Under the pieces are notes generated by a model. It had not been told where the DNA came from and searched no databases. It saw only the letters and a list, made by a program, of their open reading frames with translations. Below, in pieces: positions 55,426-63,521 of a DNA stretch of 64,000 nt (within the stretch, counting starts at the first letter, position 1; each line of letters starts with the position of its first letter). A program made the translations under genes and the position numbers. Origin of the DNA: JBPRGG01 sp051418075 (GTDB taxonomy: Bacteria; Bacteroidota; Bacteroidia; Cytophagales; Cyclobacteriaceae); NCBI GenBank assembly GCA_051418075.1, contig JBPRGG010000029.1, positions 124,001 to 188,000 on the forward strand, given 5' to 3'.

Positions 55426-56835
55426 TTGTTACTTTTTTTTATAATTATTTACCTGTTATTCACCCTCCTGGTTGGCACCTTTCTAAGCCAAAGGATCAAA
55501 AATTCCGGTGATTTCATTATGGCAGGCCGTAAACTGCCTTTGGTACTAAGTTCATTTGCTTTATTTGCTTTATGGTTTGGGTCTGAAACCATATTTGGGG
55601 CTTCCTCAGAATTTATTCAGCATGGCCTGCTGGGTGTAATCGAAGATCCTTTCGGAGGGGCGCTTTGCCTGATTTTATATGCTGTTTTTCTGGCCAGAAA
55701 AATGTACAGCCTCAATCTGCTCACCCTGGGGGATTTGTTCAGAGATTCTTATGGCAGAACAGTGGAATTGACCGCCGCTTTTTTTATGTTAATCACCTTT
55801 TTCGGATATGTAGCGGCACAGTTAGTGGCTTTGGGAATCCTTTTTCATATAGTGGCAGGTATCCCATTGATTTATGGGATTTTAGTAAGTGCGCTGGTAG
55901 TGAGTTTATATACAATGGCTGGAGGTATGTGGGCAATATCTGTGACAGATTTCTGGCAAAGTCTGGTGATTATTGCCGGTTTGGTCTGGGTAAGCTTCAA
56001 GTTGACAGAAATGGGAGGAGGAATAGAAAATATTATATCCCGGGCTCCGGCTGGTTTTTACCGATTTATCCCGGTAACATTTGATCCGGTCAATTGGATA
56101 GATTATTTGGCTGCCTGGATGGTAATAGGTTTGGGATCCTTACCATCACAGGATATTTTTCAACGGGTAAATTCCGCCCGCTCGGTTAAAACCGCTATCA
56201 GGTCTACTTATTTCGGTGCTTTTTTATATTTGCTGTTTGCCATGTTTCCCTTGTATATTGGATTAGCAGCCAGGCAATTATTCCCAGGGATGATGAATCT
56301 GGACCCCCAGCATATATTACCTGAAGTGGTATTGCAACACACGGTATTACCAGTACAGGTTGTTTTTTTCGGTGCCTTAATTTCTGCAATCTTCAGTACT
56401 TGCAGCGGTGCTATATTGGCTCCGGCCTCCATTCTTTCGGAAAATCTGGTAAAGCCGCTCATTAAAAAAAGATTATCGGAATCGCAATTTTTACGCTTAT
56501 TACGAGGAGCCGTATTGCTAATAACTGGTTTGAGCACTTTGCTGGCGCTGAAGAGAAATAATATTTTTGAACTGGTGGCACAATCTTCCATTTTAGGCCT
56601 GGTATCGCTTCTGATACCTATGCTAGCTGCTTTGTTTATAAAAAAAGCTAATAAAACAGGTGCTATACTTTCCATGATATGGGGGATCATAGGATGGATG
56701 ATCCCTGAATTTTTCCTGACATCTTCCATTCCCAGCCTGATATGGGGTTTGCTGTCCAGTGGATTAGGAATGGTCTTGGGTATACTGCTGCACTGGTCTG
56801 ATAAGAAATCCCCAAAATTTAAAAATGTTTTTTAG
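55426..56835 (+). CDS. sodium/solute symporter family protein with non-ATG start
   Basis: 469 residues, about 13 membrane helices; SSS/PutP-type fold, importing a small solute with Na+. N-terminal LVGTFLSQRIKNSGDFIMAGRKLPL (in parts), ALWFGSETIFGASSEF in helix 2 and LGSLPSQDIFQRVNSA after helix 6 mark the family. In frame there is a stop at 55408 and no ATG before the first membrane helix; the start must be a rare codon, TTG at 55426 being the best candidate. A closer ATG would cut into helix 1. Substrate unknown. It is followed by the Hsp20 relic. Confidence 0.82.
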   Translation: MLLFFIIIYLLFTLLVGTFLSQRIKNSGDFIMAGRKLPLVLSSFALFALWFGSETIFGASSEFIQHGLLGVIEDPFGGALCLILYAVFLARKMYSLNLLTLGDLFRDSYGRTVELTAAFFMLITFFGYVAAQLVALGILFHIVAGIPLIYGILVSALVVSLYTMAGGMWAISVTDFWQSLVIIAGLVWVSFKLTEMGGGIENIISRAPAGFYRFIPVTFDPVNWIDYLAAWMVIGLGSLPSQDIFQRVNSARSVKTAIRSTYFGAFLYLLFAMFPLYIGLAARQLFPGMMNLDPQHILPEVVLQHTVLPVQVVFFGALISAIFSTCSGAILAPASILSENLVKPLIKKRLSESQFLRLLRGAVLLITGLSTLLALKRNNIFELVAQSSILGLVSLLIPMLAALFIKKANKTGAILSMIWGIIGWMIPEFFLTSSIPSLIWGLLSSGLGMVLGILLHWSDKKSPKFKNVF

Positions 56836-57016
56836 AACTGCCTGATACAAAATGGCACATTTGTAAAGAATTGTTAATTAAATATGTCAGTATGGCCGAT
56901 TTTATTAACGTTTTTTAACTAAACCCGCCAGGCTGACAGTGTTTTCAGGTGAAAAAGGATTGGTACAGGATTTGAAAATTTCCTGTTATGTTAGACTAAG
57001 GAAATAGCCATAGACC

Positions 57017-57440
57017 ATGAAGTTATCAAAAAAGCATTCGGCTGATATGTCAATTTCCGATAGGTTTTTTAAAAAATATAGTCTCAATACTTTTCATTTT
57101 CTTGCAAGTCTTGATTGTAAATATTTGCTAATCTCAATCAACATCAAAGAAAACGATAGACAATATGAATTAAGCTGTCTGCACCTGGTTGGAGTAAAGG
57201 TGATTTTAATCTTGAAATTGATCAGAAAAACACATTACATATATCTGCCGATAAAGCAATAAAAGGAGGGATTAAATTGAATACCCATGAATGGTTGAAT
57301 TATCAGCAATATAAAAGATCTGTAGAGTTTCCTATTTATGAAATTGATGGATCATATTAAAACAGCATATGAAAATGGATGGCTCAACTGAAAATGGATG
57401 GCTCAACTTGGTTTTGCCAGCAATAATAAAATCAAGTTGA
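57017..57440 (+). pseudogene. decayed Hsp20 (alpha-crystallin small heat-shock) gene
   Basis: The Hsp20 sequence can be followed through three frame changes. Frame 1 gives SDRFFKK then INIKENDRQYEL (57017 to about 57175); the next frame gives LSAPGWSKGDFNLEIDQ, TLHISADK and YKRSVEFP up to a stop at 57358-57360; the following one gives IKTAYENGWLN; the last gives ENGWLNLVLP and ends at TGA 57438-57440. In intact relatives these are the A-crystallin strands (APGFKKEDF, LTISAEK, YKRSF, YENGILNLVLPK). A 19-bp tandem duplication at 57371-57408 lies inside. The gene is clearly broken, next to the protease HtrA. Confidence 0.8.
57371..57408 (+). repeat. 19-bp tandem duplication
   Basis: GAAAATGGATGGCTCAACT occurs twice head-to-tail (57371-57389 and 57390-57408). 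Nineteen bases is not a multiple of three, so it shifts the frame within the Hsp20 relic and creates a TGA at the junction. Confidence 0.95.
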
Positions 57441-57602
57441 ATTTAATAATTTGATTTGATCAAACCATTCATAATTTAAAATATATCATTTAAATCATTA
57501 TTTAACCAGTTGAAACTTTGATTGCTTTGGCCTATAATTTAATATAATAATTGGTACAGATTTTGAATAGTGATGCGGGAATAATTAAAAAAGGAGTTTA
57601 AA

Positions 57603-57746
57603 ATGAATTTATTAGTAATTGGATTAAGTAGTTTGATAACGGCATTTGCTTTGGTAACTGTCAGAATAAATCAAAACAGGCATAATTTTAAAAAAATTTA
57701 TCAACCTGTTCCGGTTAGGATAAACAAAAAATTTAAAAATAATTAA
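57603..57746 (+). CDS. 47-residue membrane peptide upstream of htrA
   Basis: Begins MNLLVIGLSSLITAFALVTV, a single membrane helix, then a basic tail with NRHNFKKIYQ and VRINKKFKNN. A strong purine-rich ribosome binding site AAGGAG lies 6 nt before the ATG, and the htrA gene follows after 31 nt with another AAAAGGAG, so it is probably translated from the htrA transcript. No family recognised; a small regulator or anchor of the protease is possible. Confidence 0.6.
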   Translation: MNLLVIGLSSLITAFALVTVRINQNRHNFKKIYQPVPVRINKKFKNN

Positions 57747-57777
57747 TTACCACATCGAAGAAATAAAAGGAGTTATT

Positions 57778-59307
57778 ATGATGAAGAAATTTTCAAATTT
57801 ACTCTTGGCAGCTGTTTTAGGTAGTGGGATCACTATCGGTTCATACAGCTTATTGGATAAAGATAGCGAAACGCTAAAGATAGAACATGTTGACGCTACT
57901 CCGGTCATGGGAGCGGTGTATACCAAGAATGAAAAAGGAGATATTGTGCCATTAAGCTTTACGGATGCAGCAGAGTCTGTAATGCCATCTGTGGTGCATA
58001 TTAAATCAACCCAGACAATGACTGCCAGTAGTAATCGGCCCAACCAGTCTTTACCTGATCCTTTCCGGGATTTCTTTGGAGATGAATTTTTCCGGTTTTT
58101 CAGCCCGGATCAAAGAGCGCCTCAACAGGGCCCTCAGCCCAGGAGAAGTCCTGAAGCCAGAGTTGGTAGTGGTTCAGGTGTGATCATCAATGAAAACGGT
58201 TATATTGTGACTAATAATCATGTGATTGCCAATGCAGATGATATTGATGTGACACTTTATGATAACAGGACTTACAAAGCCACTGTGATTGGTACTGATC
58301 CAACCACAGACCTGGCCCTGATCCAGATCAAGGAAAACAACCTGCCGGCTTTGCCCATGGTAAATTCTGATGACGTAAAAGTAGGTGAGTGGGTAATGGC
58401 AGTAGGTAATCCATTTAATCTGAATTCGACGGTAACAGCTGGTATTGTAAGTGCCAAAGCCAGGAGTATCAATATCTTGCAGGAAAAATATGCCATAGAA
58501 TCTTTCATTCAAACAGATGCTGCGATCAACCCTGGTAACAGTGGCGGCGCACTGGTAAATTTAAATGGAGGCCTGATTGGTATTAACACAGCCATTGCCA
58601 GTCCAACCGGAGCATATGCCGGATATGGTTTCGCAGTACCTGCCAATATCGTTAATAAAGTGGTGGAAGACTTGCTGAAGTATGGAACCGTACAAAGAGG
58701 TGTACTGGGTGTTAGTATTGCCGATGTAACCAGCGAATTGGCTGATGAAAATGATTTGGATGTTGTAGAAGGTGTTTATGTAGCTGAAGTAGTTGAAAAC
58801 AGCGGTGCAGAACAGGCAGGTGTTGAAGCAGGTGATGTGATCCAGAAGGTTGACGGCCAAACTGTGAAGAATCGTTCTCAATTAATGGCCATCATAGCCA
58901 GCCACCGTCCCGGTGATGTTGTTTCTGTGACCATAGATCGAAAAGGTAAGATCAGAGAATTGGACGTAACCCTGAAAAATATTAACGGAGAAGAAAAACT
59001 GGTGGCAAAAACTGAAAGTGAAGTATTGAAAGCATTAGGGGCTGATTTTAAAACCATTGATAAAGAATTAGCCAGAGAGTTGAAAATAGATGGTGGTGTG
59101 GAAGTTGCCCAATTGTATCCGGGCAAATTAAGGAGATCAACCGATATGAAGGAAGGTTTTATCATCACCAAAATAGATGGGAAAGCAGTAGATTCAGTAG
59201 AAGACCTTACCAGGACTTTACAGAATAAGAAAGAAGGAGAAGGCGTGATGTTGGAAGGGGTATATAAGGATTATCCAGGAGTGTATTACTATGCGTTTGG
59301 TAAATAA
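57778..59307 (+). CDS. degQ: Do-family serine protease HtrA/DegQ
   Basis: Periplasmic quality-control protease/chaperone. 509 residues: signal-anchor-like N-terminus (LLLAAVLGSGITIGSYSLL), protease domain with triad H148 (TNNHVIA), D178 (TTDLALI) and S255 (NPGNSGGAL), then two PDZ domains (about 285-385 and 410-505) with GVLGVSIADV and EGFIITKIDGKAV. LA loop region 85-130 is rich in Gly/Pro/Arg. AAAAGGAG lies before the start; ATG at 57778 or 57781. It is preceded by a 47-residue peptide and a broken hsp20, and followed by a perfect palindrome and a terminator. Confidence 0.95.
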   Translation: MMKKFSNLLLAAVLGSGITIGSYSLLDKDSETLKIEHVDATPVMGAVYTKNEKGDIVPLSFTDAAESVMPSVVHIKSTQTMTASSNRPNQSLPDPFRDFFGDEFFRFFSPDQRAPQQGPQPRRSPEARVGSGSGVIINENGYIVTNNHVIANADDIDVTLYDNRTYKATVIGTDPTTDLALIQIKENNLPALPMVNSDDVKVGEWVMAVGNPFNLNSTVTAGIVSAKARSINILQEKYAIESFIQTDAAINPGNSGGALVNLNGGLIGINTAIASPTGAYAGYGFAVPANIVNKVVEDLLKYGTVQRGVLGVSIADVTSELADENDLDVVEGVYVAEVVENSGAEQAGVEAGDVIQKVDGQTVKNRSQLMAIIASHRPGDVVSVTIDRKGKIRELDVTLKNINGEEKLVAKTESEVLKALGADFKTIDKELARELKIDGGVEVAQLYPGKLRRSTDMKEGFIITKIDGKAVDSVEDLTRTLQNKKEGEGVMLEGVYKDYPGVYYYAFGK

Positions 59308-59348
59308 TGCTTTGATATACCAGGAAAGGCTGGCATTCAGGTCAGCTT

Positions 59349-59372
59349 TTCCTGATTTAATTAAATCAGGAA
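59349..59372. other. 24-bp perfect palindrome
   Basis: Inverted repeat with no loop: half-site TTCCTGATTTAA (59349-59360) followed by its exact reverse complement, 42 nt after the htrA stop and before the terminator. Could be a second RNA hairpin or a protein site. Confidence 0.7.
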
Positions 59373-59387
59373 GACTTTGATTTGAAT

Positions 59388-59420
59388 AAAAAAAGAGGGC
59401 ATGTCAGGCCCTCTTTTTTT
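59388..59420 (+). terminator. htrA terminator
   Basis: Stem AGAGGGC / GCCCTCT with a 7-nt loop, flanked by A- and T-runs; serves htrA and also the convergent YtjA-like gene. Confidence 0.9.
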
Positions 59421-59442
59421 AAGTATGTCATTTGTTATATAG

Positions 59443-59604
59443 CTACCTCTTGACCAAACCAGCAATTAAAGAAATTACAAATAATACAAGAAATACAAAA
59501 AATAAAATTTTAGCGATTGATGCTGCCCCGGCGGCAATACCACCAAATCCAAATAAAGCAGCTATTAGCGCTACAATCAAAAATATTACTGTCCATTTAA
59601 GCAT
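59443..59604 (-). CDS. DUF1328/YtjA-like small membrane protein
   Basis: 53 residues: MLKWTVIFLIVALIAALFGF, then GIAAGAASIAKILFFVFLV and ending LIAGLVKR. Two short hydrophobic helices with a glycine-rich turn match the DUF1328 (YtjA) family found in many bacteria, often stress-induced. The opposite-strand frame over the same bases is an artefact. Convergent with htrA across the terminator. The function of the family is unknown. Confidence 0.85.
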   Translation of the reverse strand: MLKWTVIFLIVALIAALFGFGGIAAGAASIAKILFFVFLVLFVISLIAGLVKR

Positions 59605-59699
59605 AATTGAAAAAATTTAAGTTGAAAAAAATTAATGCTTTAATAATTCAACAGGCACCTAAACTTTTTGTTTAATCCTGCTGTTTTGCTATCATTAAA

Positions 59700-60560
59700 T
59701 CAAGGTTTAAGTAAAATTTGGCTAATAATATTTTTATTGGTTTTTAACCTGATCTGGTAAAATCCAGAAGGTAAATCAGAGATATTAATCATGGGAGAGT
59801 GTTCGGAAAGCTGGCTTCATATATTTTTATGTCTCTTTGATCATAAATCCTGACGTGTACAATCTTATCTCCGGGAAAAATATACACATATTCAGAGGCT
59901 GGATTGGGCCAAGTTCTCAGATGATGGTTTTCCGTTCCCTCAGATCAGAAATTATTGTTGCGTTATGGCCCGGATGGTACAGCCATAACTTCGATGTTTC
60001 TGGTATGATTTCTTTCCCCTCTACCTATCAAGTATAGCCGATCACCTGTTGTATTGGTAAGTTGAGCTCTTTCAACTTCAATCTCAGCAGCCTCTGGAAT
60101 TTCCTCCTTTAGTGCTGATAGTACTGATGCATAAGCTGACCTGCCACTGCCCATATCATGAAATAGTAAATGCCGCCACTAAAATATTATTTATTTCTAC
60201 CAGTTCCTGGTCTTTAATCAAGGTCTTCTAGAGGATAAAAATTCATTATCCCGGCTGATTTCAATCAGGATATAATCTACCAATTCATTTATGTCATTCC
60301 AACTTAATAAAATTGATCCATTCAGATTCTCCAGCTTGAAATTTTCAGGTAACCTGGTATTTCTGAGGCGATGCTGTAGTAATGACCACAAGAATAAATA
60401 TCTGATAGGGTTCAGGTTGTTTATGCAATGAGGAGGGAATTCAGCTGAATTTTACTAAATTCCAGTTGGTGTAACTTTTCTCTCATTGGGTATTGATTTG
60501 GCAATTGATACAATGCTGATTCGCTCAGAAAAGTCAAAACTAATTTTTACTGTTCATTGG
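59700..60560 (-). pseudogene. relic of a T9SS cargo protein with fibronectin III domain and type A sorting tail
   Basis: Readable pieces in shifting frames of the minus strand: LPENFKLENLNGSILLSWND and YILIEISRDNEF (a fibronectin III-like domain), IKDQELVEINNI, then SALKEEIPEAAEIEVERA, and a C-terminal T9SS sorting domain HHLRTWPNPASEYVYIFPG, IVHVRIYDQRDIKIY, then after a further frame change ISDLPSGFYQIRLKTNK and a final stop at 59700-59702. At least four frame changes separate these pieces, so the gene is dead. An upstream piece SALYQLPNQYPMREKLHQLE runs to about 60560; its true 5' end is unclear. Confidence 0.75.
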
Positions 60561-60652
60561 GAAGCTTAAAAGTTTTAATTAATTTCAATCTGAATAGTGA
60601 AAAGCCCTATTAATTCCACTATATAATTATTACAGGATTAAAAACAGTTCTG

Positions 60653-61219
60653 ATGCCCATTCAAAAAATAGACAAGCAGGAGATTATATTCAAAGCCTAC
60701 CAGATATTTCGTACCAAAGGGTACCATCACACATCATTATCAGATATAGGGCAGGCCTGTGGCATTTTCAAAAGTGGTATCTATCATTATTTCCCTGATA
60801 AGGAAACCATATTGAAAGAAGTTTTATGGGCTGTTAAAGGTTATTTTAAGGAGCATGTGCTAAGTATTTTGAGTAAAAGCGATCTGGATCCTGTTCAACG
60901 TCTTGATAAATTCTTCAACCAAACCACTAAATTTTTCTTTGGGGAAGAAGGTGGGTGTATTTTTAGTAATATCGGACTGGAAACGGCTGACTCAAATCCA
61001 GTGTTCAGGGAAATTATTGCTATCTATTTTAATGACTGGATGGATGCATTGTACCAGATTTTTCTGGAAAAATATGAACCGGTATCGGCCAGGGAGCTGG
61101 CTACATTTTCCTTGCAGGATTTGAAAGGAAGCCTGTTATTGGCCCGGATATTTCAGGATCAGGATTATTACATCCGAACTACTCAAAGGATCAGATCTTA
61201 TTTTTTGACTGATTATTGA
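60653..61219 (+). CDS. TetR/AcrR family transcriptional regulator
   Basis: 188 residues. N-terminal helix-turn-helix with GYHHTSLSDIGQACGIFKSG and IYHYFPDKETIL (split), followed by a helical ligand domain containing GGCIFSNIGLETAD, a feature of TetR_C members related to YcdC/RutR-like. No target operon is apparent beside it: the next gene on the strand is the ECF sigma factor 66 nt on. A palindrome close to its start was not found. Confidence 0.85.
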   Translation: MPIQKIDKQEIIFKAYQIFRTKGYHHTSLSDIGQACGIFKSGIYHYFPDKETILKEVLWAVKGYFKEHVLSILSKSDLDPVQRLDKFFNQTTKFFFGEEGGCIFSNIGLETADSNPVFREIIAIYFNDWMDALYQIFLEKYEPVSARELATFSLQDLKGSLLLARIFQDQDYYIRTTQRIRSYFLTDY

Positions 61220-61285
61220 ATTGAAGATAAATGTTTTTTAAAGTTTTTTGCAAGTTTTTTCTTTTTAAACTGTCTATAGTAAAAG

Positions 61286-61867
61286 ATGCAAAACCAGGAT
61301 TTACAAGAGCTGGAACTGGTAGAGGGAATTAAACAGCATGACCAGGAATCTTTCCGCCAGGTGGTAGAAAAATACCAGCGTATGGTTTTTACTACCTGTA
61401 TGGGTGTGGTCCATGATCAAGCTGATGCTGAAGACCTGACCCAGGATGTATTTGTAGAAGTATATCAATCTATTGATAAATTCCGGCAGGAATCCCGGTT
61501 ATCTACCTGGATATATCGAATCGCTATCAATAAGTCATTGAACCTGGCCCGGAAAAAGAAGACCCGTGGTTGGATTAAACGTATTGAAAACTTTATGTCT
61601 GGTGAGACCAATAAAGCCTATGAGGTGCCTGATCAGGACCCTCAACCTTCAGATCAATTACAAAATAAGGAACAGGCAGCTGTTTTGCATCAAACCATTG
61701 ATGCTTTGCCGGAAAATCAAAGAGTTGCCTTTACTCTGCATAAATACGATGATCTGTCTTATAAGGAGATTGCTGAAGTAATGGATCTGAGCCTTTCAGC
61801 AGTGGAATCATTAATTCATAGGGCCAGGAAAAATCTGCAAAAAAAATTAGTAAATTATTATAAATAA
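61286..61867 (+). CDS. ECF-type RNA polymerase sigma factor
   Basis: 193 residues with sigma-70 region 2 (about 20-90: DQADAEDLTQDVFVEVYQSI, WIYRIAINKSLNLARKKK) and region 4 (about 130-185: LPENQRVAFTLHKYDDLSYK, MDLSLSAVESLIHRARKNL). It is followed after 36 nt by a zinc-motif anti-sigma gene, the classical arrangement, and then two Spy/CpxP-like periplasmic genes, which suggests control of an envelope stress response. Confidence 0.92.
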   Translation: MQNQDLQELELVEGIKQHDQESFRQVVEKYQRMVFTTCMGVVHDQADAEDLTQDVFVEVYQSIDKFRQESRLSTWIYRIAINKSLNLARKKKTRGWIKRIENFMSGETNKAYEVPDQDPQPSDQLQNKEQAAVLHQTIDALPENQRVAFTLHKYDDLSYKEIAEVMDLSLSAVESLIHRARKNLQKKLVNYYK

Positions 61868-61903
61868 GCGCAAGTTTTTAAAGTTTAAGGTGTCATATAA
61901 GAA

Positions 61904-62332
61904 ATGAAAACAAATTGTGAAAATATCAGAAATAATTTATGGCAATACCTGGATCAGGAGCCTGAGCCGGATTTTAGGCAACATCTGATTGCTTGTGAAG
62001 AGTGTAACCGGATCTATCAGCAAGCCAAATCAGCTTTTGATCTGATCGAAAGGGAAAAACACCTGGAGATCAATCCATTTTTGACCGGCAAAATTATGGA
62101 AAGGATACAAACAAAAGCTCCGGTGCCTGAAATGATTCCGAATCATAGCTGGCAAACCGGATTGAGAATGGTATTAGCATCATTTACACTGATTCTTGGC
62201 ATTGGTTTGGGTGTATATTTAGGTAATCCACCTGTTTCCGGTGCGGATGGACGTTCGGAGCAATTAAATGCATTTGCCGATGCATTCTACCTGGACCAGG
62301 AAATAGAAACCATTGAGAACTTTGAACAATAA
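61904..62332 (+). CDS. anti-sigma factor with zinc-binding motif
   Basis: 142 residues. N-terminal ZAS-type motif H27-x3-C31-x2-C34 (QHLIACEEC), then a single membrane helix at about 85-107 (GLRMVLASFTLILGIGLGVYL), with a short periplasmic C-terminus of about 35 acidic residues. Directly follows the ECF sigma gene, which it should hold inactive at the membrane. Overlap region with the next gene is only 4 nt of spacer. Confidence 0.85.
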   Translation: MKTNCENIRNNLWQYLDQEPEPDFRQHLIACEECNRIYQQAKSAFDLIEREKHLEINPFLTGKIMERIQTKAPVPEMIPNHSWQTGLRMVLASFTLILGIGLGVYLGNPPVSGADGRSEQLNAFADAFYLDQEIETIENFEQ

Positions 62333-62336
62333 GAAA

Positions 62337-62894
62337 ATGAAGCTGGATTATTTTACTCAAAAAGAAGTTAAAAGGTGGGGATTGATCTTGCTGGTCGTGA
62401 TCAATATTTCGGCTCTGTTTTCTTTTGCCTATTCTCGTTTTGCCAGTCAACCAGATGAGTTGCCAAAAAATGTTCGGATAACCGGGTTTCAGATATCAGA
62501 TTTCCTGGGGGATGAAATTGGATTTGATCCGGATCAGATGCAGCGTTATGAGGAACTGAAGCAGGAATTTGACCAGGATGCCTTTGAATACCGGGTACAA
62601 TTGCATCAGACACAAAATGAAATGTTGCAAGCTCTGGCAGAAGAACCTGCTGATTCCGCTGCAATTGATCAACTGGCACAGCAATTCGGGCAATTGCATG
62701 GGCAATTTAAGAAAAGAACCATGCGGCATTTTATGAATATGAAACAATTATGCAAGCCGGGACAAGAGGAAAAACTTGAGATGGTATTTAAAGAACTTGG
62801 TGGTCGGGGACCAGGTATGGGCCGGCCAGGCAGAGGACCAGGACCTCATGGTCGGGGGCCCTGGTGGAAGAAAAATAATGATCAGAGTAATTAA
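62337..62894 (+). CDS. Spy/CpxP-like membrane-anchored periplasmic protein
   Basis: 185 residues from the ATG at 62337, 4 nt after the anti-sigma stop. N-terminal signal anchor (WGLILLVVINISALFSFAY), then a helical region like CpxP/Spy: LGDEIGFDPDQMQRYEELKQ, QTQNEMLQALAEEPAD and QFKKRTMRHFMNMKQLCKPGQ, fitting a periplasmic metal/stress sensor (LTxxQ-type, here FDPDQM). The C-terminus is Gly/Pro/Arg-rich with repeated GRGPG units and HGRGPWWKK. Probably a sensory subunit for the ECF pair. Confidence 0.75.
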   Translation: MKLDYFTQKEVKRWGLILLVVINISALFSFAYSRFASQPDELPKNVRITGFQISDFLGDEIGFDPDQMQRYEELKQEFDQDAFEYRVQLHQTQNEMLQALAEEPADSAAIDQLAQQFGQLHGQFKKRTMRHFMNMKQLCKPGQEEKLEMVFKELGGRGPGMGRPGRGPGPHGRGPWWKKNNDQSN

Positions 62895-62927
62895 AAACGA
62901 GTTTAAAAATTTTAAAGTAGAAATATC

Positions 62928-63464
62928 ATGAAAAAGTTAAATGTAAAAAGGAAAATCTTTATAGTGTATGTAAGTTTACTGGCTTTACTGGTGTTAAATG
63001 CTGATCTGTGGGCTCAAGGAAGGAGAGGGGCAGGCATGAGGGCCCGTAATCAGGATTCTGCCCAGGTGCAAAGAGGAATGAATTGTCCTTTTGCCCAAAG
63101 TATGGATGAAGAACAGCTAGATCAGGTAAAAGCATCGCGTATGCAAATGATCAAAGAAAATGCGCTGTTAAAAAGAGATCTTTTCGCCAGGATCAACGAA
63201 TTGAAAGAATTAAGAGCCAACCAGGCAGAACCGGGAACAATCAGTCAGGTACAGGATGAATTAGCTGATATAAGGGCTCAAATGAGGCAAAACTGGCAGG
63301 CGCATCGCGACCGCGTACAGGATATTTGCCCCAATTTACCCAATAACAGGAATAGGCAAATGAATAAACCGGGGGCTCAAGGGAAAATATCAGTTCCCAA
63401 TTGCCCCAGGAGTAATTCCAATTGTCCCATGGTTGGTAGCTTGAATAATTCCTCTAAAATTTGA
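62928..63464 (+). CDS. secreted Spy/ZraP-like helical protein
   Basis: 178 residues with a signal peptide (ends NADLWAQG, about 29). The mature protein has a Cys in MNCPFAQ, a Spy/ZraP-like helical part (MDEEQLDQVKASRMQMIKEN, LKRDLFARINELKEL, QDELADIRAQMRQNWQAHRD) and a Cys-containing tail (DICPNL, PNCPRSNSNCPM). Periplasmic chaperone or metal binder (inference), last gene of the sigma-factor cluster. A terminator hairpin follows within the convergent gene. Confidence 0.75.
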   Translation: MKKLNVKRKIFIVYVSLLALLVLNADLWAQGRRGAGMRARNQDSAQVQRGMNCPFAQSMDEEQLDQVKASRMQMIKENALLKRDLFARINELKELRANQAEPGTISQVQDELADIRAQMRQNWQAHRDRVQDICPNLPNNRNRQMNKPGAQGKISVPNCPRSNSNCPMVGSLNNSSKI

Positions 63465-63481
63465 TATGAGCTTCAATGGCT

Positions 63482-63521
63482 AAAATCAGGCAGTTGCTCT
63501 TGAATAACGGCCTGATTTTTT
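63482..63521 (+). terminator. terminator after the Spy/ZraP-like gene, inside the end of the convergent gene
   Basis: 10-bp stem AAAATCAGGC / GCCTGATTTT (63482-63491 / 63510-63519) with an 18-nt loop and trailing T's. It overlaps the last codons and stop of the minus-strand SanA-like gene. Confidence 0.75.

Noticed and set aside
57017..57262. 81-residue intact small gene
   Set aside because: It is the first in-frame piece of the broken Hsp20 gene and continues in other frames.
59432..59620. 62-codon plus-strand frame
   Set aside because: It is antisense to the YtjA-like gene on the minus strand, which has a recognisable sequence.
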